In this document: one piece after another, positions 11,137-22,098 of the stretch
How positions within the stretch are numbered: position 1 is the stretch's first letter
How the letters are laid out: each line of letters starts with the position of its first letter
NCBI RefSeq assembly: GCF_000091045.1
Contig: NC_006670.1
Coordinates: 152,501 to 216,500, forward strand
DNA length: 64,000 bases
Direction of reading: 5' to 3'
Origin: Cryptococcus deneoformans JEC21
Taxonomy: Eukaryota > Basidiomycota > Tremellomycetes > Tremellales > Cryptococcaceae
Program-made: the position numbers and the translations under genes
The notes under the pieces: generated by a model
Databases searched by the model: none
What the model was told of the DNA's origin: nothing
What the model saw: the letters and a program-made list of their open reading frames with translations, nothing else

Positions 11137-14100
11137 AGGTACTGGTTCCAAGAAGAGAGTACAGTATCTGCAGGTTGGAATAAAAGGGGACAGGGGATGG
11201 GTTGTAGATTCTATTGATTTTTCTCAGTCGCATGTCGGGATATTCTTTTGCATCTCATGTCACTGGCATATCTCTTTCCTTCGGCACAGTGACTGAAAAG
11301 GCGCTGGAAGATCATCTGCGTGACTCTTTAGGCGATGTCTTTCATTTTACTTTCCATTTTAAATTTATGAGTATGTTTGACTTATCAATGATGAGGATGT
11401 CGCTCATAATAAGCAGATTCAGATAATCTTCCTAAAATGATTATTTCCATGGTGGTTTCAAGTTCAATCAAAACATTAATTAACCTTCCAAATTCGTTTA
11501 CTGAGAATTCTCTGGCGAACCTGACCGTTTGAAGTCTCGTGTAAATCAATTCTTCTCTCAAGCCCCTTCATCCTGCATTTTGGCCGGCTGCATTTTGGCA
11601 AGCGAATGCTCGATCGGACGTTCCCACAATGATAACTGATCCATTTCTGACTTGACCTGTTTCGAGTTGCCAAACCGTCACCAATCATTCCAATATGTCC
11701 TCTAGTTTGTTATTCTTCCAAAGGCGAGAGAAGGCTTTCAGGCACTTGTAAGGGGCATGTGAGAAAAAAAAGTTGAGGTTCTCTTCATTCTTTGATATCT
11801 GATTGTTTATACCGACGTTAAAGCTGACTGTCTGCCCAGCGGACTGGACCTCCGATTTACACCCGTCTATCCTCTCACACAGGGGGGGCAGACTTTCGGC
11901 TTTAAATCTCTTTCACAACTTGATAACGGTGCCAGGTACGCTACTCTCATGAAATCCAAAGGGTACCAGAAACTCATACTATCTCTTCTACACCGTCTGC
12001 GTTCATTTAGACATCTTACGTAGCCCTGACAATTTTCTCCTGATTACACTGCAGGCCGCAGGCATCGCGCGCCGCTGAACATGTCCATTGATTTAACCGA
12101 CGACAACTGGAAGCAGCAATTAACAGCGAGAACAAAGGGGCAAGGTGTAAGGAGTGTAGGGAGTAACCAAGTTGCAAGGAATGACGAGTGTAGCCCAGAA
12201 CCCAAGGCCTGGATCATAGCAAGGCATAGCGATGTGCGGCTATGGGCCTTGATTCACGATCAATGCTGATGAACTAAATCGTCGTCAGTATTGCCTTCTT
12301 TTAAACGAGGAATTCTTTGTGCGAGCAGCGAACAAACCATGGTGGTAAGTGGAGTGGAATGGGAGCCGGGAACCGTCGACAGCTCTTACGATTTACAAGG
12401 ATATAACTTAACTTACATAGCGCGACACCATGTGCCGCGTTGTCCAGCTACAGCTTGGTACAGTGTATGCCTCTTTGCTTTCTGTACTTTCATCCTTGCC
12501 GACGAAGCGCCACTTTGAGTTCAACCTCAGAACACCGCTACACGAAAAATCGTCTCAAACCAAAAGAAGAAAGAAGTAGCCAGGCATCGCAGATCATGGA
12601 TTTGCGCCTGCTCCGTGTAAGATGTAGGATGTAGAATGTAGATCATTCACCCGATACGAGATGTACGGTTGCCTCAGGACTCACTCAGTCTGCGCATTCT
12701 TTAATGCTGATGAGGCCTAACTATATGTGAGTATAAAAATCATCTAACCACAGCCACCGTACTCTATCTGCTGTCTGCTGGATCTGCAGGCCCGGCTTAC
12801 GTTGCTGGCTACTGACTGCTGGTTGTTGGTTGCTTGCTCCTCCATCACCCATCACTCGATCTTTTTTCGTCGTCCGATCGGTCAAAACTTGTTCTTCGGA
12901 TTCCGAACTCCCAACTCCAGCAACAGGCCACAGCGGCAAATCCGCAACCTTAATGCTTTATCAAAGCAGATTTTACCGATCATCGGAAGGCCCTCTTGTT
13001 GTTGTTGTCCCCGGCAATTTCCTGTCGGATGTTAGGCACACAGTTCGCAGTTCTCCGCGTCTACTTTTTAAGTCTGTCTGATATCTACTATCGTTCCCCA
13101 TCTTATGCAGTGAGTGAATAAGGAAAAGGAGCATGTACGAGGAGCAAATAGAATCGTTTATCGATCAAACCTTCTTTGGTCGTGTGAGCTTTGTCAAAGA
13201 TCGAAACCTAAACCGAGGTTACACATTATCGCTTTCATCACTCAACGTACATCATAGACTATTTCAATATTCGAATTGATCATTGATAGTGAATAACACA
13301 GATGACAGATACAGGTGCCTTGCTCGCACATTCCAGACCCAGAAAAGCCCAGACGCAACAGAAAGGAAAAGAAAGAAAAAACGAAATGCACCCAAAGTGT
13401 GTTCTTACTACCTCATGTTTATGTATGAGTGCAGTCGAAACAAGTAATAATAACGCGAATAACGGGCAACGCATGCAAGGAGCAAAAAGGATAGTCTATA
13501 GTAACTGGTGCTTAACAGGAGGGCTATGAGTAAGCGGAATAGAAAGTTAAACCTCCGGTTGTGCTTTCTATTTGCCCGAGCGTCTTATTACTCAGACAAT
13601 CGTTTACCATTATTTGGGGAGTTCATTATCACCGTTGATGATAGCAACCTTATTAAATGACTTGGAAAGGGGATCGTCCCTATTTATGCTCTCCAAGGCG
13701 CTAGATGCTGCTCGTCGTCGCCCTTCGTCGGCGGATTGAGTTCTCTTCTACTTCCGAGTCGGAGAAGTGCATGACATAGAGGGTTCTTTCGATTTGAAGA
13801 AAGGCCCAGTGGAGCAGAAAGGTCAAACTGAGTAAACAACAGCATAGTGAGGATAAGTCCATGGTTGTGCGCTCCCCACTGTAAAGCAACAGCGAGATAT
13901 GGTATTCAGACGCGAGCGCGAGACGCGAAGAACCAACAGCAAGAAAAATGGACAGGAACAACTTGACTTGATATGTCACGTTACGTTCAGTCCAACAAGA
14001 TCTTCCCGGCTTGACGGGGCAGGGTCACTTATTATGGTTCGTTCCTTGTTGTATTTATTTTGAAATACCCGCCCAATTTTCAACATCAACAACAAGACCA

Positions 14101-14640
14101 GAAGGGGGCAGTTATTTTGGAATACTTAGCAGTAAACCTAATTAGGTAACTACAAAGTATCTTATGTGTCACTTTGTATGTTGAATACAAGACTAGACGA
14201 GGGAGCCAAGTAGGTGCATTGTACTATATAAGGTAGAAACGAATGTTCCGGAGAAAACAAGGAGGTGGAACACGAAAGAACTCGTCGTCGCCCCTCACCC
14301 CCTCACCGCCGTTTCCTTTTTCCTCGGCCTTCGGGAGCTTTAGCTACCCTGGTTCGCCGGTTTTAATTGGTTAACCTTCGTGTCCGAGATGCCCAAACCT
14401 GGCGACGTTCCTTCTGTTGTCTTTTGGAGTCTTCTGTTTTTGACGTGCCTGAAAGATCTTCAAGGTTTTAAGCAGCAGGGAAAAGGAACGAAATCGCGAA
14501 GCGACTGAGCCAAAGCCCAGAAGAGAGGTCAGGGATCATAGAACCTCCCTTTTTTGGCCCAAGCAAAATACGTGGCGAGTTAGTTGCAGACCGTTACAAA
14601 GAACGTCGCCTGTAAATCGCGAAAGAATGCGTGAGACATG
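11137..14640. other. Gene-poor region between SSS1 and CRZ1 leader
   Basis: About 3.5 kb with no ORF that looks like a conserved protein on either strand. ORFs are all under about 100 codons and lack splice-consistent continuation. The segment 11840-11940 has a GGGGGGG run and clustered short inverted words. 14225-14233 holds a TATA-like element. I saw no tRNA B-box, snRNA signature or LTR-like terminal repeat. It may hold non-coding transcripts or distal control sequence for CRZ1, but nothing proves either. Confidence 0.3.
14225..14233. promoter_or_regulatory. TATA-like element upstream of the CRZ1 leader
   Basis: TATATAAGG lies in otherwise mixed sequence. It could drive a plus-strand transcript with a leader of about 1.1 kb reaching the Crz1 start at 15364. 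The core is near-palindromic, so a minus-strand role is also possible. Confidence 0.3.
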
Positions 14641-15363
14641 AGAGTCCGGCGTCAGCGGCTCACGATTTACTCCATCGCTGCCGTGGGCCGTACCCCACAT
14701 TTCTGTATTAATTCTTTTGCCTTGTCCTCTTTGTTGTTTTCACTCCATCCACTCATCTCACCACTCAAACCGATCCAGCAAGGAAAGACCTCTACAGCGG
14801 TAAGGGGAAATCTAGGTCGGCCATCTCGTCATTCCGAATCCCTCAGTTGTCACCGATTTTCTCTCTATCTCGCCTTCCTTCCGATAAACCTTTTATCTTT
14901 CTCCTTCATTACAACTTCAAAATTCTTTCCTTCATCCATCAACTTTCCAGCTCAGTCGCTGCCAAAGACAGCTAACGTTTTGTGCCGCAACAGCGCAAAT
15001 TTCGACGACGCCGGTATTGCCGACCACGAACAGTATTGTGGAACGACCTGTGGGTGTCGCCGAGAAGTATCGCGCTTCGAAGAGTGTCTTGCAACGACGT
15101 TTAGAGGGGCAGCCTACTTTCCATATTTGGAGGTTGTAGGATTTTGACCCCTGGAGTAACTTTCCCTGGCAGCGCATAGGTGGACAAATTCTTGGGTTCA
15201 ACACTTATCGTGAGTACCATCGACATTCCAGAAGTCCAAGGAAGCATCCAGTTACTGACACAGGTACAAAATTCATTTCTGATTATCAGGTTATAGACGT
15301 AGACAAACACTCGCACCCTTTACTCCTTATCCTCCATTCTTACTCTCCCAACTCTGTCTCAAA

Positions 15364-18218
15364 ATGAGCAGCATACATCACCAGGTATCAGCAACGTACG
15401 AGGGACGAACAGGGGAAGGAAGGACTGATGTGAGTGTGAGTCTTTCCCTCTTTGGAACTTTGGGCGTGTTTCTTCGTCTATCACCTCCGCGTTGCCTTCG
15501 TGGAATCTCGATGACTCGAGCACGGTTTTGCATTAAGCGTCCTTTTTACTCTTTCTCTGATCTGACACGCCAACGAGAGTACCTCAATGAGGATTCTCAG
15601 CGCCATGTTGGATCAATGAAGAGAAACAAGACGGAGGCAGATCGGAGATACTGGAAGATTGGCCATCAAAAAGCACTGAAAAAATGGAAAATGGAAGATG
15701 CCCCGATTTGATCGGACGAAGCGCGTTGGGCCCCTCGTGGGATCTGTACAAAGGAAGGGAAGAGTTCTTTGTGGAAGATGTTCAAGGCACGGAATCCAAC
15801 GCCTTGAGACCTAGGAACCATTGCTGTTCTGGTTATTGACGGCGAATGATTGACATGTGAGCTGCGGTACTGGGCGTACTGTCGGTCTTCTTCTATTATC
15901 ACGCCAATTAAGCACCGAGCAGCTGTCATGATCCGTGGCATACGCTTTGTGCATTATAGCTCGCCGGCCTCACCTACGTCTCTGCCATCGTACTTATGCC
16001 GTACGATACGAGATGTGCAGTTGCTTTGTGGGCACTCTTTGTGGGCACTCTTTCCCTCGAATGTTTCGACACTAGGGGGTCACTCTGCTTAACATTCAGT
16101 GCTGAAATACAAAAGTGTCTGATGGGGAGAAGTAAAGCACATGATTAATCCACTATTACTCCTTCCCTTCCCTTTGCTATTCTTTTTTTTTCTCGCTTGG
16201 TTCCATCCATGGCATCAATTAATTATGCCTTGCACCTCGGCTCCAATTATTTTGACCATTAATTCAAATCAGTTGCTAACAATTGTGCTGTTTGTTTATC
16301 AGCCGTATCCCCAGCAACAGCATTATCCTACATCGGCGCAACCGTCTTTCCAGCCTCCTCCGCCTATATCACCTCCATCGTCTTCTCCTTTCGCCTTTGC
16401 ACCACCTCCCCTTGGAACTACGCTGCCTCCAGGAGGGACATCTCGTCCTCCATTGGTGTCACATCACTCTGATCCACCACCTGTCGCTCAACCTATATCC
16501 TATTCGTTCATGAAGCAGCAACAGCAACTACCACCTCCGGCTCCTCACCATGGAAGTTATCCCTATGTCACCAGTATTCCCATGAGCTACCGTTCATATT
16601 CAGGGGATAGTGATAGGAACTCCCCTCAATCACTGAACGGTAGGGCGCCCGCCCCAAGTAATCCTTCTACTCATTCTGCTTCAATATCTGCTCAGTCAAG
16701 CCCGTTACCATCGAATTTTCAGTATCAGCGTCAAATGCTGCCCGGACCGTATGAAGCGCCTGTGGGACAAACATTACCAGATCTAAATCGTTCAGCGACG
16801 TATCCTCAAGGTTATTACAATCCTGGGTACGCATCGGCCTTATCTACGGAGATGCCCCGTTCGCTTTCGTACCCCTCTGGATACTCTCAGCCGTACTCTT
16901 ATATCCCCCCATTACCATCACCCACGTCTTTTCACCCGGCCATTCCTGGCTATTCATCGCTTACGAGACATCATACTCTTGGTACGGGGCCTTCGTACGC
17001 GTTTAGCAGCAGGCAACCTGTTCAAGATCGACCGTTCAAATGCGATGAATGTTTGCAGAGCTTTGTAAGCATCTTTTGACAGCACATGTATTGAGAGGGT
17101 AAAGTTGGCTTACGATAGCTTAGAACCGTAATCACGACCTGAAACGTCATAAGAGAATCCATCTCAGTGTCAAACCCTTTGGCTGTGAGAAATGTGGTAA
17201 AACATTCTCCCGTAAAGACGCATTGAGAAGACATTGGCTAGTCAAAGGATGTCGAGGTTCTGAGGGCGCTACCGCACCTATAGGTGAGTGATTTAGAAAT
17301 TAGCTGTATCAGATTGCGTCTAATAAGCGCGACGATAGTGCCGCTTTACCCTCTTTCTTCGACTTCGTCACAGCCGCCCGCACTTTCTCCTTCTACGCCC
17401 ACTTCGCTGGAGCAACTAAAAGGTAACCCTATCACGGGTTCATCCTCATCCTCTCGGTCTAGCACCACCCTTCCACCCTTGTCAAGTCTTCCCCAGCGTC
17501 AATCAGCCGATCAGTCACAGATCATCCTCACTCCTCGTGAACCTTCTGGCTTGACACTTGCCCAAGCGGCCGCTCCTGTTGCTCAAATTTCTATCAAGAC
17601 GGTCGATCCGGCTGTAGGAAATATTGATGTCGGAAGCGGATCAGGAAGCGCTGGGTCAATGGGAGAAGGTTTCGCACCCGAATACTTTGACAGCGTTGTA
17701 CCGGTTAAATCGGCCAGTGGCACGTCGACTGATGCCAGAAGTAACGTTTCACCTTTCTCTAGTACATGCACTTCACCACCCGAAAGTATTCAACCTCAGC
17801 CTTATCGAAAATCGACTCTGACCTTGGCGTCTGATGGGACTGGACCTTCGCCATCGAGCTCCTATAACGATACTATTTCTTTTGCTCCGAGTAGCCTTGG
17901 GGCTGAGGGGAAGCCTGTGTTCATTACGCCGTTTACACCAACAGCGCAATCGTTTGCTATGCAGCAGCAAGGAACGAATGTCAGTCAGACTTCTTCTGAA
18001 GCGGCTACGATGGAGAGGCAAGCGAGTTCGGATAAGATGCCTGAGACATGGCAAAGATGGTGAGTGGCAGTTTGCTTTATACTTGATTTATTCTATCGCT
18101 GACTTTTCTTTTTTATAGGCATCGTCCATCGTTCCCCTTCCCTGCTCCTCCTGGAATCTCATTCGCCTTTGACCCTGCAAGTCCTTTGGAGGGGACAGAC
18201 CCGTCATACGCCCAGTAA
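15364..18218 (+). CDS. CRZ1: Calcineurin-responsive C2H2 zinc-finger transcription factor (Crz1/Sp1)
   Basis: Transcription factor dephosphorylated by calcineurin during Ca2+, heat and wall stress, then imported into the nucleus. Proposed exons are 15364-15429, 16303-17064, 17124-17283, 17339-18059 and 18119-18218 (602 aa). Two C2H2 fingers, at about residues 268-318, are split by an intron: RPFKCDECLQSF then NRNHDLKRHKRIH, and PFGCEKCGKTFSRKDALRRH followed by the typical WLVKGC end. This pair is characteristic of fungal Crz1. The N-terminal region is Pro/Gln/Ser/Tyr-rich and the C-terminal region Ser/Thr-rich. Exon 2 is fixed by a CTAAC branch site and TTTATCAG acceptor. Exon 1 is less certain: a GTATCA donor after codon 7 would also keep frame. 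The first intron (873 bp) is far longer than any other here. Confidence 0.85.
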
Positions 18219-18951
18219 ACGAAAGTAAACGAACCATCCAATTTATCAATCGTCCAACCTCTTTTTGTTATTTCCTTATGGGACGTTGTACTTTTATCTT
18301 TTCATCGTCATTGTCTGCTGTGTCATTCATCTTCAATTTTTTTCTTGGGATTCTTTTACTCTGTCAAACTTTAACAAACATTCGTGTCTTTTTTGGGTTT
18401 TTAGGGACAATCGCCTCCGCATCTCGCATTTCGCATCGTGTCGTGCAATTGCTCATCAATGTCTTTATCTAAGACTGTTATGACACAAGGCCAATTATTA
18501 TTGGTACTCTACATAGCATCATAGTAGAAAGATAGAAAAAAAAGTCTCTGTCACACCTTCTACTAGTAGGGAAAAGAAAACAATCATTCGTATGTTGCGC
18601 AACAAGTCCAAAGGTTGTTAAGACCATGATATGTATCTTCAGCTTGCAGCGTCTGTCTTTCTCGTCCCCTCGGAGCAACAAAAATGGTCAGCAGTTTATT
18701 TATTCAAGGTTTATTATCTCAACCTTTTTTCTGTATATCCTTTGTGCATGTATCTACCCAAAAAAAGGAGGACGACATGGGACGCATCATCACCATCGAA
18801 AAGAATGACCAAACGATGTTTTTTTTTTTTTTTTTTATGGCCAAACACGTACATCATTAACATCACTCGACTCCCACAACACGTTTCGGCTCTCGATCAC
18901 TCTTCTTCCCACCCACCAATAACCTCCTTCTCTGAAAATCAACCACTAACC
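18219..18951. other. Tandem intergenic region CRZ1 / Ser-rich gene
   Basis: 733 bp. It contains T-rich sequence after the Crz1 stop and an 18-nt T run at 18819-18836, about 115 bp before the next start codon. Such poly-T tracts often sit in fungal promoters or at 3' ends. No gene was recognised. Confidence 0.4.
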
Positions 18952-19908
18952 ATGTCCTCATCATCTTCCTCCTCCGACAGCCCTTCAAGCCATTCATCTT
19001 CCGATTCTCCGTCTTTTGAAAGATCATCGATCGACATCTCCAACCTCGATACATTCCTCTCTTCTTCAATTACATCCCCCTACATCCAAGAAACATACCC
19101 ACCTACCGATCCATCCGTTGTCTCTGCCGTCTCGTCCGTGCTGAAGGGCTCATCGTTCGATATCTCTGTCCCCAGAGAGGTATCAGCTGCTTTAAGCGAG
19201 AGGAGTAGCGCTGTAGAGAGGGAGGTGAGGGAAATTGGAAGCGGGAAGGAGAGAGACAACGGGGAAAGGGTTGGGAAATGGATGAGAGAGAGGGCAAAGA
19301 GGTTGGGGGAAATGGTTGAAAGTTGGGTTAGTAGCGGCGCAACTTTTGCGCCATTCTCTTCCGATCGGTCGTCCGGTTATTTTTCCGGTAGTCATAATGA
19401 TCGTCTCTCAACAGCGACGAGCATTCCAAGTCCCGGTACATGTGCATCAACCAGCAGCTACATTTCCTCTACACCACGTTCGACAACAGCCACAGCCGCG
19501 ACCACAGCGACGACGACGGCAAGCGTAGAACTTTCCTCTGCTTCCCGACGCAGACTCGCGACTACAACAGCTGCAAACCTCAAATCCTCCCCACCAACGA
19601 TCGACCCATCCACAGTCCGCAAAATCATATCCTACATCCGATCTGCCAACAGCAACAGCAACCCACCGCTTAACGAAGAGCACTGGTGGACAGCATATCA
19701 CGCGCTCCGCAGTCCATCCGCCTTTGGCACCCATGGCGTACCTATCCCTCTCTCGGAAAAGTTGGCCAGGATGCGAGCGCTGAGATGGGAGGATGTGGAG
19801 AGTGATGTGGGATATGAGAGGGCGAGAGCGAAAATGTTTTTGGGGGATGAGCGTCTTGCGGGATCGCATTTGGAGGGATGGGGCGGATCGACATTTGGAG
19901 TGGCATGA
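18952..19908 (+). CDS. Unrecognised Ser/Thr-rich protein, single exon
   Basis: A 318-aa protein from one uninterrupted exon, unusual in this intron-rich neighbourhood. The first ATG in a good context (ACCATGTC) opens a Ser/Asp-rich run. The frame is open further upstream, but that part crosses the poly-T tract and is unlikely to be translated. A charged helical stretch (residues about 75-125, Arg/Glu-rich, with GKWMRERAKRLGEMVESWVS) is followed by a Thr/Ala/Ser repeat-rich linker (CAC/GAC-type codons near 19480-19560). A more ordered C-terminal segment contains STVRKIISYIRS, EEHWWTAYHALRSP and KLARMRALRWEDVESDVGYE. The C-terminal part looks conserved-protein-like; I do not recognise the family. 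No signal peptide or TM helix was seen. Confidence 0.6.
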   Translation: MSSSSSSSDSPSSHSSSDSPSFERSSIDISNLDTFLSSSITSPYIQETYPPTDPSVVSAVSSVLKGSSFDISVPREVSAALSERSSAVEREVREIGSGKERDNGERVGKWMRERAKRLGEMVESWVSSGATFAPFSSDRSSGYFSGSHNDRLSTATSIPSPGTCASTSSYISSTPRSTTATAATTATTTASVELSSASRRRLATTTAANLKSSPPTIDPSTVRKIISYIRSANSNSNPPLNEEHWWTAYHALRSPSAFGTHGVPIPLSEKLARMRALRWEDVESDVGYERARAKMFLGDERLAGSHLEGWGGSTFGVA

Positions 19909-21295
19909 AGTTGGCTTGTTGAGGCTTGTCTGCGGTTCTTCAGGTCCGGCCGGTTTACGGGTTACTGATTAGTAACTACATGTTAAAAAAATGCTTTTTA
20001 GGTCCAAAATGAAAAAGGGCAAAAAAGGTACCGGCCCGCCCTAAAATGTAGTAAATGGTGGGTTTTCAGACCGGGGAAATCATCATTGGTGTGTGGGTGA
20101 TGGTAGAAACAATTCAATTAATGGTTCCTTTGGTGCTGGGTAATGAACGGTTGAAGAACAGGTTGTAAAACGTCCAAAGTGAAAAAAGTCGAAGAAACGA
20201 TGCGAAAGCATGGCTGGGTGCATGATACGCGATATGGGAGATTCCAGAACTTTCAGGGCTTTGGCTTAATTAATTAGAGAAATTCTATAAAGTGATTCGC
20301 ACTACTTGATTCCAGCTGCAGCCAGACAGCCCACTTGGCCACGTAGGGTCGCGACCATGAAGGGAAGTACGAAGTGGGGGAAGCGGGAGAGAACAAGCAA
20401 GCGAATAGCGTATAAGGTGGATGCATGTGTTCCTTATTTAAGGATCCTAAAAAGTCTCCTTGATGGTAAGCATGCTCAAAAGTACGTAACCACGCCGGAG
20501 ACTATTCAATTATTTCATCAATTATTTCAACAGCCAACCGAGAATGAACCCCTGGGGGAAGATCGTTCACTTCTCTGCATTTACTCCATTTTCAGCCCCC
20601 CTTAGGTCCATCCGGAGCACATTACAGATTACAAGCCATGAGATCTCTTTTTTATTTATTTATATGCGGTTGGAAAACATGAGAGTGTAGGAGGAATGAG
20701 GAGAGGAAAAAAGAAGGCCTTTGGGGTCGGAGCACGTACTCTAAATATATTCATTAAACGCACGCTGAGAAGCTCACAGCGCACAGGCCGCAGGCCCGCA
20801 GATTTCGCAACATTCGCAGAACCGCGGAAACGTGTACGTATCGTGAACATTTGTTTTGACGAATGACGAGAAGACGCGCCGTTGGTGCCGTCTCGTTTCG
20901 TTGGCTTTGAAGAAAAAAAATGCTGTTCAACTTGCTTACTTTTTTTCTGTTATCGATCAGCACCGAGCATGCGAGCGTCATTTTTTTAGTTATCTTTAAG
21001 GACTCTTTATTTTTGGGGTGGTTGCGGTTTCGCGATCTCTGATCGATGTGTTCTGTACACTGTACGGGGAGGATGGGGGCACAGAGAGGGGCACGGGGGC
21101 CCTGGGCCGCGAGAGGAGGCCTATGACATTTTGGATATGGATATAATGAGCTGGGAGAGTTTATGGATTGATGATAGCCCTTTCTACTTGTTGCCCACAC
21201 ACTCGACTGCAAAGCCAGGTTTCCATACATTTCTTCTGTTCGGCACCTCCACTTTTTGTGCGGCCACGACACCCCGAGCGGCGGCCGAAGGCAGA
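19909..21295. other. Intergenic region without recognised gene
   Basis: About 1.4 kb. Short ORFs on both strands have no family resemblance. It holds the 3' flank of the Ser-rich gene and the promoter of the next plus-strand gene. Long minus-strand ORFs running out of the following GC-rich exon are antisense shadows. Confidence 0.35.
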
Positions 21296-21944
21296 ATGGC
21301 CAGCGCATTGTTCTGGCGGTCCAAGCGACGCACGCACGCGGAGCGCACAGACCACAGCGCGCCCTACCCGCCGGCGAACCCACCGCCCGCCGGGAAACGT
21401 GGCAAGCCCTGGTCGTTCTTGCATAAAAAAAAGAAAAAAGACGCCCCTCCACCCACCGCCGTCTCCCGAACGGACTTGCCCGCAGCGCACGGACCCATCT
21501 TTTCCAACACCTTGTTCGCATCGTCGTACATCCACTCGCCGGCGCCACCTGCCAGGCGGACATTCGCTTCCCACTCCGCCGTCGACTTTTCCGCCCCCCA
21601 CGCCTATCCCGCGCGCACGCCTTGGGCCGCTGGCTGGGACTCGACGGACAGCTTCGATCTCGCAGAGCCGGAAGACGACGACGCCGCAGTGCATGTCCGG
21701 CTGGGCGACTTTCGGTCGAGAGCAAAGCTGACCTGCCAGAGTGTCCTGTCGTTGGGCAAGAAGACGGTCGCACGCCGGCTCCGGAAGGGATCCCGCGCAG
21801 AAGGCATGCAGTCTGAAGTGTGGACAACTGTGAGTTTCTGGCTGCTCCGTTGTTCGCATCGCTCGCTCCGTTCATGCTCGTCTACAGAAACGAGCTCCGC
21901 CCATCGTATCGTATGCGCATTTGCAACATATCGATACAGGATAG
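21296..21944 (+). CDS. Unrecognised basic protein from a GC-rich exon
   Basis: Proposed exons 21296-21829 and 21888-21944 give 196 aa. The first exon is visibly richer in G+C than its surroundings. It encodes a polar protein with a basic patch (WSFLHKKKKKDAPPP), an Ala/Pro/His-rich middle and an acidic stretch (FDLAEPEDDDAA) before a basic end (LGKKTVARRLRKGSR). There is no signal peptide or TM segment. The donor (GTGAGT) is clear. The second exon rests only on a CTACAG acceptor and soon meets TAG. A second intron-like acceptor just before the next gene's ATG suggests this exon and the gene at 22099 could belong to one transcript, but I found no in-frame splice path with a good donor. I prefer the plus strand over long minus-strand ORFs because its product is more protein-like. 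Confidence 0.42.
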
Positions 21945-22098
21945 TCACTCGCCCAGTCGTGTCTGGCTTTCCGTGTGTATGTGTATTGCCGTGTGTGCCC
22001 ACGGCGTTCATGCGCCCAGATGCCTCTCCCGTTCTTGGCCGCTCCGTTCTCAAGTGCAGCGCTGACTTTCCCAGTCTTACTCTACAGAAATCTTTGAC

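Noticed and set aside
13701..13979. 92-codon minus-strand ORF with a signal-peptide-like N-terminus
   Set aside because: A hydrophobic start alone is weak evidence; there is no conserved motif or splice context. It would be worth keeping only if RNA-seq supports it.
14638..15147. 169-codon plus-strand ORF in the CRZ1 leader
   Set aside because: The composition is that of translated CT-rich leader DNA with no domain. It is more likely 5' UTR or promoter.
16141..16302. Open frame extending CRZ1 exon 2 upstream with hydrophobic residues
   Set aside because: A branch site and acceptor end at 16302, and the added Leu/Phe-rich residues do not suit a soluble transcription factor.
20754..21875. 373-codon minus-strand ORF (and a 232-codon overlapping one) across the GC-rich exon
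   Set aside because: The product is Arg/Cys/Ser-rich with no motif, as expected for antisense of GC-rich DNA; the plus-strand reading has better composition and a clean GTGAGT donor. The choice is not certain.
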